A model generated the notes under the pieces. It was not told where the DNA came from. It saw only the letters and a program-made list of their open reading frames with translations, and searched no databases. The translations under genes and the position numbers were made by a program. A DNA stretch of 64,000 nt from Pseudoruegeria sp. SHC-113 (GTDB taxonomy: Bacteria > Pseudomonadota > Alphaproteobacteria > Rhodobacterales > Rhodobacteraceae), in contig NZ_JAHUBR010000003.1 in NCBI RefSeq assembly GCF_025376885.1, forward strand, positions 62,001 to 126,000. The letters run 5' to 3'. Positions 1 through 8,283 of this stretch are shown here, in pieces (the first letter of the stretch is position 1; each line of letters begins with the position of its first letter).

Positions 1-1034
1 TGGGTGATCTTGCCCACGTAGCTTTCCGCATCGGCCACGCAAAGCTGAAGGTGCTCCGGCGCGATGCGATCCGACAGCTGCGCGGCCACATCCAGATCGG
101 GCACTGTGATCACCGCGCCGAAATCGCGCCAGCTTGCGCCCGCGATGGCACGGCGCTCCAGCGTTTCCAGCCGTTTTTCCACGGCAGCGGCAACAGCCTT
201 GCCGAAAGCAGCATCATCGGTGATCAGGATCGACTGCGCGCTTTCATCGTGCTCGGCTTGGCTCAGCAGATCCACCGCGATCCAGTCCGGATCATTGTCC
301 TTGTCGGCGATCACGAGGATCTCGCTCGGCCCTGCGATCATGTCGATCCCGACCTTGCCAAACACGCGGCGCTTGGCGGCGGCCACGAAGGCGTTGCCGG
401 GGCCAGTGATCTTGTCCACCGGGGCGATGGTTTCCGTGCCATAGGCCAGCGCGGCCACGGCCTGCGCGCCGCCGATGCGGTAGATCTCATCCACCCCGGC
501 CAGTTGCGCGGCCAGTAGCACCAGCGGGTTCGTCACCCCGCCCGGCGTGGGCACGACGATGGCGAGCCGCTCCACGCCGGCCACCTTGGCCGGAATCGCG
601 TTCATCAGCACCGAAGACGGGTAGGAGGCCAGGCCGCCCGGCACATAGAGGCCAGCCGCCGAGACAGGCCCCCAGCGCCAGCCCAGAGTCGCGCCGGAGG
701 CGTCCTCCCACTGCGCATCTTCGGGCAATTGCCGTTCGTGGTAGGCGCGGATGCGGTCTGCGGCCAGCTCCAGCGCGGCGCGCTCCTCTGGCGAGACCTT
801 GGCACATTCCGCCGCGATCTCTTCCGGCGTGAAGGCCAGCGTTTCGGGGGTGAGCTCAAGCCGGTCGAACTTCGCCGTCAGCGCGATCACCGCCGCATCG
901 CCGCGCGCGCGGACGTCGGCGATGATCTCGGCGACCACCGCGTCCACATCGGGCGAATCCTCGCGCTTGGTGGTCAGGAAGGCGGCGAAATCCGCCTCGA
1001 AGGAGGCATCGGAAGCGTTCAGGAACAGGGGCAA
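1..1034 (-). CDS. hisD: Histidinol dehydrogenase, C-terminus cut by window edge
   Basis: HisD oxidises L-histidinol to L-histidine in two NAD-dependent steps, the end of histidine biosynthesis in the cytoplasm. About 344 residues are visible of the usual 430 or so; the C-terminus lies beyond position 1. Visible motifs are the glycine-rich [19 protein letters not shown] stretch, [18 protein letters not shown] and LLSQAEHD, whose Gln and His match the zinc ligands of the family. The start is a TTG at 1034 giving MPLFLNASD, four bases after the stop of the upstream gene; no ATG lies before the conserved part. Co-transcription with murA and the DUF2948 gene is likely. Confidence 0.93.
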   Translation of the reverse strand, partial: MPLFLNASDASFEADFAAFLTTKREDSPDVDAVVAEIIADVRARGDAAVIALTAKFDRLELTPETLAFTPEEIAAECAKVSPEERAALELAADRIRAYHERQLPEDAQWEDASGATLGWRWGPVSAAGLYVPGGLASYPSSVLMNAIPAKVAGVERLAIVVPTPGGVTNPLVLLAAQLAGVDEIYRIGGAQAVAALAYGTETIAPVDKITGPGNAFVAAAKRRVFGKVGIDMIAGPSEILVIADKDNDPDWIAVDLLSQAEHDESAQSILITDDAAFGKAVAAAVEKRLETLERRAIAGASWRDFGAVITVPDLDVAAQLSDRIAPEHLQLCVADAESYVGKIT

Positions 1035-1038
1035 GGGC

Positions 1039-1518
1039 TTAGTCCGGGTGGTGAGGCATGTGGCGCGCGTTGGCAAGATAGGGCCGCGTCACGTCTTTCA
1101 AGGTGGCTTCAAGGCATTCGACCTGCAGGCGGATCGCGCCATCGCCGGCCAGCGTGATCTCCACGATGCCGGCGGCGTCCTCGCCCGGCTGCCAATCGAC
1201 CGACAGCAACGAGAGCACGGTATCCGCATCGCCGCGCTGCACGCCCTGGCTCTGCACGCTCAGCACCGAGTCAAAGGCCAGAACCGATTGCACCCGCTCA
1301 TAGGGGCGGTGGCGCTTTTCGGCCTGCGGCAGATCCTCCCAGCGGAAGCGGTTCAGCAGCAGGGCGAAGCGGCGCTCTTTTGGTTGCCAAGTCATCTCCG
1401 TGGCCGGAAAAACAGCATCCTGCGTCAGGCTGGCGATCACCTGCAGATCCTCGGCGTCCAGCGCCTTCAGGTGCAGCGCGGCCTCGCCGCCGTCTTCGAA
1501 ACGGGCATCTTCCTGCAT
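1039..1518 (-). CDS. DUF2948 family protein
   Basis: Protein of 159 residues resembling DUF2948, a family of unknown function that I recall between murA and hisD in Rhodobacteraceae. It has no signal peptide or membrane segment, so it should be cytoplasmic. Its start overlaps the murA stop by one base (TGATG) and its stop lies four bases before the hisD start, so the three genes look translationally coupled. The middle carries the conserved-looking stretch RFALLLNRFRWED. No catalytic motif can be named and no function is proposed. Confidence 0.8.
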   Translation of the reverse strand: MQEDARFEDGGEAALHLKALDAEDLQVIASLTQDAVFPATEMTWQPKERRFALLLNRFRWEDLPQAEKRHRPYERVQSVLAFDSVLSVQSQGVQRGDADTVLSLLSVDWQPGEDAAGIVEITLAGDGAIRLQVECLEATLKDVTRPYLANARHMPHHPD

Positions 1519-2783
1519 CAGCCGGGTATCCTTTCGATCAGCGCCCCGCAGGCACGCAGTTTCTCTTCGACGCGCTCATAGCCGCGATCAAGGTGGTAAA
1601 CGCGCGAAACGACCGTCTCGCCCTCCGCCGCCAGACCGGCGAGGATCAGCGACACCGAGGCACGCAGATCGGTGGCCATCACCGGCGCGCCTTTCAGCCG
1701 TTCGACGCCCGTCACGGTGGCATGGCCGCCGTGCACGTCAATCTTCGCGCCCATGCGGATCAGCTCGGGCGCATGCATGAAGCGGTTCTCGAAGATCTTC
1801 TCTTCGAGAACGCTGGTGCCCTCGGCGGTGCACAGCAGCGCCATCATCTGCGCCTGCAGATCGGTGGGGAAGCCGGGGAAAGGCTCGGTGGTCACATCCA
1901 CCGCCTTGGCGCGGCCATTGCGGCGGGAGACTTTAAGCCCGCGCGCCGTTTCCTCGATGCTGACGCCCGCGGCATGGAGCTTCTCGCAGAACGCGCCCAC
2001 CAGATCGATGCGTCCGCCCAGCAGTTCCACCTCGCCGCCGGTGATGACCGGGGCAAGCATGTAGGTGCCAAGCTCGATGCGGTCGGTGACCACGGGATGG
2101 GTTGCGCCGTGCAGGTGATCCACGCCTTGGATGGTGATGGTAGAGGTGCCTTCGCCCTCGATCTGCGCGCCCATCTTCTTGAGGCACTGCGCCAGATCCA
2201 CGATCTCCGGCTCGCGCGCGGCGTTGCGGATCTCGGTGGTGCCCTTGGCGAGTGTCGCGGCCATCAGCGCGTTCTCTGTCGCGCCGACGGAGACGAAGGG
2301 GAACTCCACGGTGCCGCCCTTCAGGCCTCCGGGGGCCTTGGCGTGCACGTAGCCTTCCTTCAGCTCCAGCTCCGCGCCCATGGCTTCCAGCGCCTTCAGA
2401 TGCAGATCCACGGGCCGCGCGCCGATGGCACAGCCGCCGGGCAGCGAGACAACGGCATGGCCGAAGCGCGCCAGCAGCGGGCCCAGCACAAGGATCGAAG
2501 CGCGCATCTTGCGCACGATGTCATAATCGGCCTTGTGGTTGTCCACCCCGTGGCTCGACAGCGCCAGCACCTGACCGTCCTGCAGGCTGCTCACTTCGGA
2601 GCCCAGCGACTGCAGCAGGGCCGTCATCGTCTTGATGTCGGAGAGCCGCGGCGCGTTGGTGAGCGTCAGGGGCTCTTCGCTGAGCAGCGTGGCCGGCATC
2701 AACGTGAGGCAGGCGTTCTTTGCGCCCGCGATCGGAATGCTGCCCTGAAGCGGGCCATTGCCCGTAACGACGATCGAATCCAT
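1518..2783 (-). CDS. murA: UDP-N-acetylglucosamine 1-carboxyvinyltransferase
   Basis: MurA transfers enolpyruvate from PEP to UDP-GlcNAc, the first committed step of peptidoglycan synthesis in the cytoplasm. The 421-residue length is typical. The N-terminus [22 protein letters not shown] holds the substrate-binding Lys-Asn segment (AGAKNA). The loop [18 protein letters not shown] carries the Cys that is modified by fosfomycin in the family. [12 protein letters not shown] and the C-terminal [16 protein letters not shown] are also characteristic. A 51-residue basic protein gene precedes it by 9 bases, and DUF2948 and hisD follow. Confidence 0.96.
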   Translation of the reverse strand: MDSIVVTGNGPLQGSIPIAGAKNACLTLMPATLLSEEPLTLTNAPRLSDIKTMTALLQSLGSEVSSLQDGQVLALSSHGVDNHKADYDIVRKMRASILVLGPLLARFGHAVVSLPGGCAIGARPVDLHLKALEAMGAELELKEGYVHAKAPGGLKGGTVEFPFVSVGATENALMAATLAKGTTEIRNAAREPEIVDLAQCLKKMGAQIEGEGTSTITIQGVDHLHGATHPVVTDRIELGTYMLAPVITGGEVELLGGRIDLVGAFCEKLHAAGVSIEETARGLKVSRRNGRAKAVDVTTEPFPGFPTDLQAQMMALLCTAEGTSVLEEKIFENRFMHAPELIRMGAKIDVHGGHATVTGVERLKGAPVMATDLRASVSLILAGLAAEGETVVSRVYHLDRGYERVEEKLRACGALIERIPG

Positions 2784-2792
2784 GAAACTGCC

Positions 2793-2948
2793 CTACTTGT
2801 CCGTCTTGTCCTGCGGGCTTTCGGAGGTGCTCCGGGCCCGCGCCTGTGCCTTGCGCTTTTGCATGTTGGCCTTCAACGCCGCCTTCAACCGCTCATCGCG
2901 GCTGTCACTGGCGGGCTTGCCACCCTTTTTTTGCGAAGGTTTTTCCAT
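2793..2948 (-). CDS. Small basic conserved hypothetical protein
   Basis: A 51-residue, very Lys/Arg-rich protein (starts MEKPSQKKGGKPASDSRDER) located 9 bases before murA on the same strand. A longer frame reaches 3059, but the ATG at 2948 starts the strongly charged region and lies at the expected leader position of a small operon gene. There is no cysteine motif, signal peptide or membrane segment. Charge suggests nucleic-acid or ribosome association, but this is only a guess. Its constant position before murA in relatives is from memory. Confidence 0.6.
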   Translation of the reverse strand: MEKPSQKKGGKPASDSRDERLKAALKANMQKRKAQARARSTSESPQDKTDK

Positions 2949-3113
2949 GCCCCTCTGTAGCGCAGCACCCGCGAGGGGTCCAGAGAGCGTGCAGGCTTGC
3001 CGCGCGGCGAAAACGCCACGGTGTTTTCGGGGCCGCCCGGTGGCGGCGATTTCTTGCAAAAAGGCGCTTGCACCCCCAGCGGCGAGGCATTAAAGACCCG
3101 CCACACACGGCAT

Positions 3114-3188
<75 letters not shown>

Positions 3189-3242
3189 CTCCCCCCCTCA
3201 TTGAGATACGCGCCGCTTTAGAGCCTTGCTGTTGTTGCTGGC

Positions 3243-4256
3243 TCAGTCTGCGGGTGCGGGCAGGGCCCGGATCGTGAGCCCGGCGGGCACGCGGCGGGTT
3301 TCACCCTTGGCGGGGGGTGATGCGATCATCTCGGCGGTCTGGCGGGCCAGTTCCTTCACCGGGAGCGCGATGGCGGAGATGCCGCCGCCGATCCAGCGGT
3401 AATAGGAAGGGTCGCCGTAGCCGATCATGGTCAGCCGCGCCTCAGGGGCCTGTTGCAGGGCCGCAAGCACGCCGGCCGAAATCTCGAAACCGCCGCAGAG
3501 GATCGCCGTCGCCGTGCCGCTTGCGATCAGCCCGCGCGTGAAGGCCTCGCCGGTGGCAAAGCCCGGCGGGCCGGTTAGAAGCTGTGTTTCGCTTTCCGTA
3601 AGCCCGGCCTCAGTGAGTCCTTCCCGAACGGCGGTAAGGCGGCTTTCGCCCGAACTCAGGCTCTGATCCGCCCCGATATAGGCAATCCGCCGGTGCCCGG
3701 CCTTGGCGAGTGCACCCACCGCCTGCTTCAAGGCCGGGGCGTCGTCGATCAGGATGGCCGGGGCCTCGGGCGCGTCGGTGCGGCGACGGATCAGGTGAAT
3801 CAGCGCGGGGCCGTCGGGCGGCAGGGCCTCAGCTTCAGTGGTGGGCGTGGGCACGGAGACGACAAAGCGCGCCTGAACCTCGCGCAGGCGCTGCAGGGCA
3901 AGCGCCTCGGCCTCGGCCTCGTCACCGGTGAGGTGGATGATCAACTGCAACTTCTGGGCATCGCAGGCCAGTGCGAGGCTGTTGGCGAAATGGGCGTAGA
4001 ATTCGTTGGTGATGTTGGGCAGCAGCAGCCCGGCAATCGGCGCGCCCGCCCCGCGCATCACCGAAGCGGCGGCGCTCTTCACGTAGCCCACCGCCTGCGC
4101 ATGGGCCTGCACCGCTTCGCGCGTTTCCTTCTGCACGTTCGGATGGCCCGACAGCGCGCGCGACACCGTCATATGCGAGATGCCCAGATCCCGCGCGATG
4201 GATTTGATCGTGGCGCGTTCGCGCAACTCGGCCTCCTTCGGCTGCTGCCCCACCAT
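3243..4256 (-). CDS. LacI-family transcriptional regulator
   Basis: A 337-residue regulator with an N-terminal helix-turn-helix (TIKSIARDLGISHMTVSRAL, about residues 17-36) followed by a periplasmic-binding-protein-like effector domain. It lacks a signal peptide. I chose the ATG at 4256 because it leaves a normal short leader before the HTH; a GTG at 4307 is in frame but lies inside the palindromic operator. It is divergent from the kinase-enolase operon, so the likely role is repression of that operon and of itself, relieved by a pathway sugar or sugar acid. The ligand cannot be read from sequence. Confidence 0.88.
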   Translation of the reverse strand: MVGQQPKEAELRERATIKSIARDLGISHMTVSRALSGHPNVQKETREAVQAHAQAVGYVKSAAASVMRGAGAPIAGLLLPNITNEFYAHFANSLALACDAQKLQLIIHLTGDEAEAEALALQRLREVQARFVVSVPTPTTEAEALPPDGPALIHLIRRRTDAPEAPAILIDDAPALKQAVGALAKAGHRRIAYIGADQSLSSGESRLTAVREGLTEAGLTESETQLLTGPPGFATGEAFTRGLIASGTATAILCGGFEISAGVLAALQQAPEARLTMIGYGDPSYYRWIGGGISAIALPVKELARQTAEMIASPPAKGETRRVPAGLTIRALPAPAD

Positions 4257-4301
4257 CCCAGCTTTCCGGGGGGTTGACCAGATGGCTGTGCCTGCGTATT
4301 T

Positions 4302-4313
4302 GTTCACGTGAAC
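4302..4313. promoter_or_regulatory. Palindromic operator GTTCACGTGAAC
   Basis: A perfect 12-base palindrome with a central CG, the usual form of a LacI-family operator, sits between the divergent lacI-type gene (start 4256) and the kinase gene (start 4346). It is 33 bases upstream of the kinase ATG, a position suited to blocking that promoter. That this regulator binds it is inferred. Confidence 0.7.
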
Positions 4314-4345
4314 ATATAGCCGAATATGCGGGAATCGAGGAAGCC

Positions 4346-5359
4346 ATGCAAGCGCTGGAAGACAACTGCGCGCGCCTTGCGCAAGATCTGGGGTTGGCCG
4401 ATCGCCCCGAAGCGATCCGTGCTGTTGAGCCGCTCACGGGGGGCGTGGCCTCTGATATTGCGCGGGTGCGGATTGGCGATGCGGATTACTGCATGAAATT
4501 CGCCCTGCCCAAGCTCAAGGTCGCCGCCGACTGGCGCGCCCCGGTGCATCGCAACGCGGCGGAATACGCCTGGCTGACGGTCGCCGCGAAAATCGCGCCG
4601 GAAAGTGCGGTGCGGCTCTATGGGCGCTCCGAAACGCTCCACGGTTTCGCGATGGAGTTCCTGGCGGGGCAGGAGGTCTACCTCTGGAAGGATGCGCTGC
4701 TGCAGGGGCAGGCGCCGAAAGGCGAGGCTGCCGCCGTGGGTGGGATGCTCGGGCGCCTTCATGCGGCGTCGGCTATGGCCGATTTTGACCGCAGCCCCTT
4801 CCACAACCGCGACGATTTCCGCGCCCTGCGGATCGAGCCCTATATCGAGTTCACCGCCGGGCGGCACGCTGATCTCGCCGCGCCGCTGCAAGCGCTGGCA
4901 AATAGTCTCTATTCCGCCGAAATTGCGCTGGTTCATGGCGATGTGAGCCCCAAGAACATCCTGTTCCGCACCGGCGGGCCGGTGATTCTGGATGCCGAAT
5001 GCGCCACCATGGGCGATCCGGCGTTCGACGTGGCCTTCTGCCTGAACCACCTCGTGCTGAAAGCGCTGCATCTGCCCGCCTGCCGCGCGGCCTACCTGCA
5101 GGAAGCCGCCGCGCTCTGGGCCGCCTATGCCCCCCATGTGCGCTGGGAACCTGCCGCAGGCCTTGAGGCCCGGATCGCGGCGCTTCTGCCGGCGCTGATG
5201 CTGGCCCGCGTGGATGGGAAATCCCCGGTCGAATACCTCGCACCGGAAACGGCCAGTCAGGTGCGCGACCTTTCAAAGGCGCTGATCCTTGCGCCGCAGG
5301 CGGGGCTTTCGGCCCTGCTCTCCGACATTTCCGAACAAACGAAGGAGCAAGGCGCGTGA
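4346..5359 (+). CDS. APH/choline-kinase-fold phosphotransferase (small-molecule kinase)
   Basis: A 337-residue protein of the aminoglycoside phosphotransferase/methylthioribose-kinase-like fold. The catalytic motif HGDVSPKNIL begins near residue 197 and the metal-binding segment ILDAECATMGDPAFDVAFCL follows. Such proteins transfer the ATP gamma-phosphate to a hydroxyl of a small molecule. The ATG at 4346 follows GAGGAAGCC; longer in-frame extensions run through the operator and were rejected. Its stop overlaps the start of the enolase paralogue (GTGA). That coupling, with an FAH hydrolase and SDRs downstream, suggests a catabolic sugar-acid substrate rather than an antibiotic. The exact substrate is unknown. 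Confidence 0.8.
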   Translation: MQALEDNCARLAQDLGLADRPEAIRAVEPLTGGVASDIARVRIGDADYCMKFALPKLKVAADWRAPVHRNAAEYAWLTVAAKIAPESAVRLYGRSETLHGFAMEFLAGQEVYLWKDALLQGQAPKGEAAAVGGMLGRLHAASAMADFDRSPFHNRDDFRALRIEPYIEFTAGRHADLAAPLQALANSLYSAEIALVHGDVSPKNILFRTGGPVILDAECATMGDPAFDVAFCLNHLVLKALHLPACRAAYLQEAAALWAAYAPHVRWEPAAGLEARIAALLPALMLARVDGKSPVEYLAPETASQVRDLSKALILAPQAGLSALLSDISEQTKEQGA

Positions 5360-6666
5360 CAGCCATTGCATCGGTAAAGGGCCGCAGGGTCTGGGATTCG
5401 CGGGGCAACCCGACGGTAGAGGCCGAGGTCCGGCTTCAAAACGGCGCGCTGGGCCGGGCGATTGCCCCGGCCGGGGCCTCGCGCGGGGCGCGGGAAGCGC
5501 TGGATCTGCGCGACGGCGGCAGCGCTTTACGTGGTATGGGCGTGAGCAAGGCGCTGGCGGCGGTCAACGGGCCGATTGCGGCGGCGCTCAAGGGGCTGGA
5601 CGTGCGCGATCAGGCGGGCGTGGATGCCGCCATCCTCGCGCTCGATCCGAGCCCTTTGAAAGCCAATCTGGGCGGCAACGCCACGGTAGCCGTTTCGCTC
5701 GCCGTGCTCCATGCTGCGGCGGAGGAAGCGGGCCTGCCGCTCTGGCAATATCTCGCCCTGCAGGAAGGCACAAAAGCGGCTCTCCCCCTGCCGGAAATTC
5801 AGATTTTCGGCGGCGGTGCCCATGCCGGGCGGCGTGTGGATATTCAGGATTTCATGATCATGGTGCCGGGTGCCTCCTCCTTTGACGAGGTGATGGAGGT
5901 GACCAACGAGGTCTATTTCGCGGCGGGCGACATCATGGGCCGCAATGGCCGCCTTGCCGGGGTCGCCGATGAGGGCGGTTGGTGGCCTTCGTTTGACAGC
6001 AACGAAGAGGCTCTGGAGACCCTCACCGAGGCCATCGCGCTGGCTGGGGAAAAGCCCGGCGAGCGGGTCGCGATCTCGCTCGACGTAGCAGCTTCGGAGT
6101 TTGGCACATCGGGCCGCTACCGGCTCGCACTGGAAGATCGTGAGATGGACAGCGCCGCGCTGATCGACATGCTGGGCGGCTGGCTTGACGCTTACCCGAT
6201 CGTCTCCATCGAGGATCCGGTGGGCGAGGATGACGTGGAGGGCATGCGGGAATTCACCCGCCGTTTTGGCGAACGCGTGCAGATCATCGGCGACGATTAC
6301 CTCGTCACCACCGCGCCACTTGTCGAGGAAGCGGCACAGGCCGGGGCCTGCAACGCGGTGCTGATCAAGGTGAATCAGGCCGGAACAGTCTCTGAATCTC
6401 TGGCCGCTTTCCGGGCCGCGCGCAAACACGACTGGGGCGCGATCGTCTCGGCACGTTCGGGTGAAACCGAGGACACATCGATCAGCCATATCGCCACGGC
6501 GCTCGGCGCGGGGCAGCTGAAGGTCGGCTCCTTCACGCGCTCGGAGCGGATGGTGAAATGGAACGAATGCCTGCGCATCGCCGACAGCCCCGACGCGCCC
6601 GCCTTCGCGGGCGGCGCGGCGCTGGCCGGCACATGGTGGGGCAAAACTCAAAAGGACAACGCATGA
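5356..6666 (+). CDS. Enolase-family paralogue with altered active site
   Basis: A 436-residue protein alignable to true enolase (2-phosphoglycerate dehydratase) over its whole length. Metal ligands are kept (LDVAASEF, SIEDPVGEDD, IIGDDY), as are Glu206 (ADEGG), Lys338 (LIKVNQ), Lys389 (GQLKVG) and His156 (GGGAHA). Counterparts of E. coli Glu167 and His369 are changed to Asp165 (DIQDF) and Ala366 (SARSGETED), and the substrate-closing loop reads PAGASRGAREA instead of PSGASTG-type. The GTG start overlaps the kinase stop. Its place in a catabolic operon argues for a different phosphorylated acid as substrate. Automated labels of phosphopyruvate hydratase would probably mislead. Confidence 0.85.
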   Translation: MTAIASVKGRRVWDSRGNPTVEAEVRLQNGALGRAIAPAGASRGAREALDLRDGGSALRGMGVSKALAAVNGPIAAALKGLDVRDQAGVDAAILALDPSPLKANLGGNATVAVSLAVLHAAAEEAGLPLWQYLALQEGTKAALPLPEIQIFGGGAHAGRRVDIQDFMIMVPGASSFDEVMEVTNEVYFAAGDIMGRNGRLAGVADEGGWWPSFDSNEEALETLTEAIALAGEKPGERVAISLDVAASEFGTSGRYRLALEDREMDSAALIDMLGGWLDAYPIVSIEDPVGEDDVEGMREFTRRFGERVQIIGDDYLVTTAPLVEEAAQAGACNAVLIKVNQAGTVSESLAAFRAARKHDWGAIVSARSGETEDTSISHIATALGAGQLKVGSFTRSERMVKWNECLRIADSPDAPAFAGGAALAGTWWGKTQKDNA

Positions 6667-7511
6667 AACTCGCTCGCTACGGCGCTTCCGGCGCCCCCAA
6701 AACCCCCTGCCTGATCGACGCAGACGGCATCCCGCGCGATGTCTCGGCCTATGTGGCCGATTTCACGCCCGACACGCTTTCGCCCGATCTGCTCGCCTCG
6801 CTGGGCGCGCTGGATCCGTCCAGCCTGCCGGTGGCGCAGGTCGAGGGGCAGCGGCTGGCCGCGCCCATCGCGCAGCCGCGCAACATCTGGTGCATCGGCC
6901 TGAACTACTCCGACCACGCCGCCGAAGCGGGCATGGCGATCCCGGAAGAGCCGATCCTGTTCAACAAATCTTCCGGCACTTTCTGCGGCCCCCATGATGA
7001 CATCCTCTACTCCCCGAAAATGTCCAAGCTGGATTGGGAGGTGGAACTGGGCATCGTGATCGGCAAGCCCGCGCTCAACATCGAGAAAAGCGATGCCATG
7101 GCGCATGTGGCGGGCTTCGTGCTGGTCAATGACGTGTCTGAGCGGGCCTGGCAGCTGGAGCGCTCCGGGCAGTGGGTGAAGGGCAAGAGCTTCCCCAATT
7201 TCTGCCCGACCGGCCCCTGGTTGGTGACGCCGGATGAGGTGGACGATGTGCAGGCGCTGTCGATGTGGCTGGATGTGAACGGCACGCGGATGCAGACGGG
7301 CCACACCAGCACGATGATCTTCGATGTGGCGACGATCGTGTCCTACATGAGCGAATTCGCCCGGCTTGAGCCCGGCGATCTGATCTGCACCGGCACCCCG
7401 CCGGGGGTTGGCGCGGGCATGAAGCCGCCTGTCTGGCTGAAGCCGGGCGATGAGGTATCGCTCGGGATCGAGAAGCTTGGCGCGCAATCGCAAAAGGTCG
7501 TGCCGCTGTGA
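6663..7511 (+). CDS. FAH-family 2,4-diketo-3-deoxyaldonate hydrolase (probable)
   Basis: A 282-residue fumarylacetoacetate-hydrolase-fold protein. Metal ligands are in FNKSSGTFCGPHDDI and LDWEVELGIVIGK (the E-x-E pair), with WVKGKSFPNFCPTGPWLVTP and ICTGTPPGVGAGMKPP further on. These segments resemble LRA6/FucF-type enzymes that split 2,4-diketo-3-deoxy-L-rhamnonate or -fuconate into pyruvate and a hydroxy acid; ureidoglycolate lyase is a common misannotation of this group. The start overlaps the enolase-like stop (ATGA) and the stop overlaps the next SDR start (GTGA). Family is sure, substrate is inferred. Confidence 0.85.
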   Translation: MKLARYGASGAPKTPCLIDADGIPRDVSAYVADFTPDTLSPDLLASLGALDPSSLPVAQVEGQRLAAPIAQPRNIWCIGLNYSDHAAEAGMAIPEEPILFNKSSGTFCGPHDDILYSPKMSKLDWEVELGIVIGKPALNIEKSDAMAHVAGFVLVNDVSERAWQLERSGQWVKGKSFPNFCPTGPWLVTPDEVDDVQALSMWLDVNGTRMQTGHTSTMIFDVATIVSYMSEFARLEPGDLICTGTPPGVGAGMKPPVWLKPGDEVSLGIEKLGAQSQKVVPL

Positions 7512-8245
7512 CGCCGCTGGCTGGCAAGGTCGCCGTTGTAACGGCGGCCGGTCAGGGCATCGGCCGCGCCGTCGCCGCGCGCCTGCGCGATGACGGGGCC
7601 GAGGTCCATGCCAGCGATCTGGACGGCGCTTTGGTCGCGAGCCTTGCCGGTGTCCGCGCTAGTGCGCTGGATGCAACGGATTCAGCCCGTGTCAGTGCCT
7701 ATTTCAAGGCACTCCCACGGGTGGATATCCTCGTGCATTGCGTCGGCTACGTGCATCAGGGCACCATCGAGGAATGCACGCAGGAGGATTGGCGGCGCTC
7801 CACCGAGATCACGCTGGACAGCGCCTACCACGTGCTGCGCGCCGCCATTCCACGCATGAAGGCCCATGGCGGCAGCATCATCACCATTGGTTCCGTGGCC
7901 AGTTCGATGAAAGGCTTTCCGCGCCGCGCGGCCTATACGGCGGCAAAGGGCGGGATCATCGGGCTCACCAAGGCGGTGGCGGCGGACTACCTGAGCCACG
8001 GCATCCGCGCCAATGCGGTCTGCCCCGGCGTGGTGGACAGCCCCAGCCTGCGCGGCCGCATCGCCGAGCTTGCGCCCACGATGGGCGGCATGGCGGCGGC
8101 GGAGCAGAGCTTTCTGGATCGCCAGCCCAGCGGGCGCTTCGGCACGCCTGAGGAAATTGCCGGGCTCTGCGCCTATCTCGCGCGCCCGGAAAGTGCGCTG
8201 ATCACGGGGCAGGCCATCGCCATCGACGGCGGGATCATGATCTGA
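7508..8245 (+). CDS. SDR, probable 2-keto-3-deoxyaldonate 4-dehydrogenase
   Basis: A 245-residue short-chain dehydrogenase with the NAD-binding motif TAAGQGIGRA, the catalytic Ser in SVASSMKGFP, YTAAKGG (Tyr-x3-Lys) and NAVCPGVVDSPSLRGRI. The AAGQGIGR, LVHC-G and PGVVDSPSL signatures resemble 2-keto-3-deoxy-L-fuconate dehydrogenase and human DHRS6/BDH2, which oxidise a C4 hydroxyl. That reaction would give the diketo acid used by the FAH hydrolase just upstream. The GTG start overlaps the hydrolase stop. The substrate assignment rests on these motifs and on context. Confidence 0.82.
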   Translation: MTPLAGKVAVVTAAGQGIGRAVAARLRDDGAEVHASDLDGALVASLAGVRASALDATDSARVSAYFKALPRVDILVHCVGYVHQGTIEECTQEDWRRSTEITLDSAYHVLRAAIPRMKAHGGSIITIGSVASSMKGFPRRAAYTAAKGGIIGLTKAVAADYLSHGIRANAVCPGVVDSPSLRGRIAELAPTMGGMAAAEQSFLDRQPSGRFGTPEEIAGLCAYLARPESALITGQAIAIDGGIMI

Positions 8246-8283
8246 CCCGCCCGGATTGACCATATGAAGAGGAGTGCATCGAT

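Noticed and set aside
1380-2960. A 526-residue open frame on the plus strand opposite murA
   Set aside because: It is antisense to the clearly recognised murA gene, Arg/His/Gly-rich and without any family motif; high GC keeps such frames open.
4346-5359. Aminoglycoside resistance kinase
   Set aside because: Only the general APH fold is shared; coupling to enolase-like, FAH and SDR genes under a LacI regulator indicates metabolism.
5356-6666. Simple label as the glycolytic enolase
   Set aside because: Two catalytic-region substitutions, an altered closing loop and a catabolic operon without glycolytic genes make the housekeeping role unlikely.
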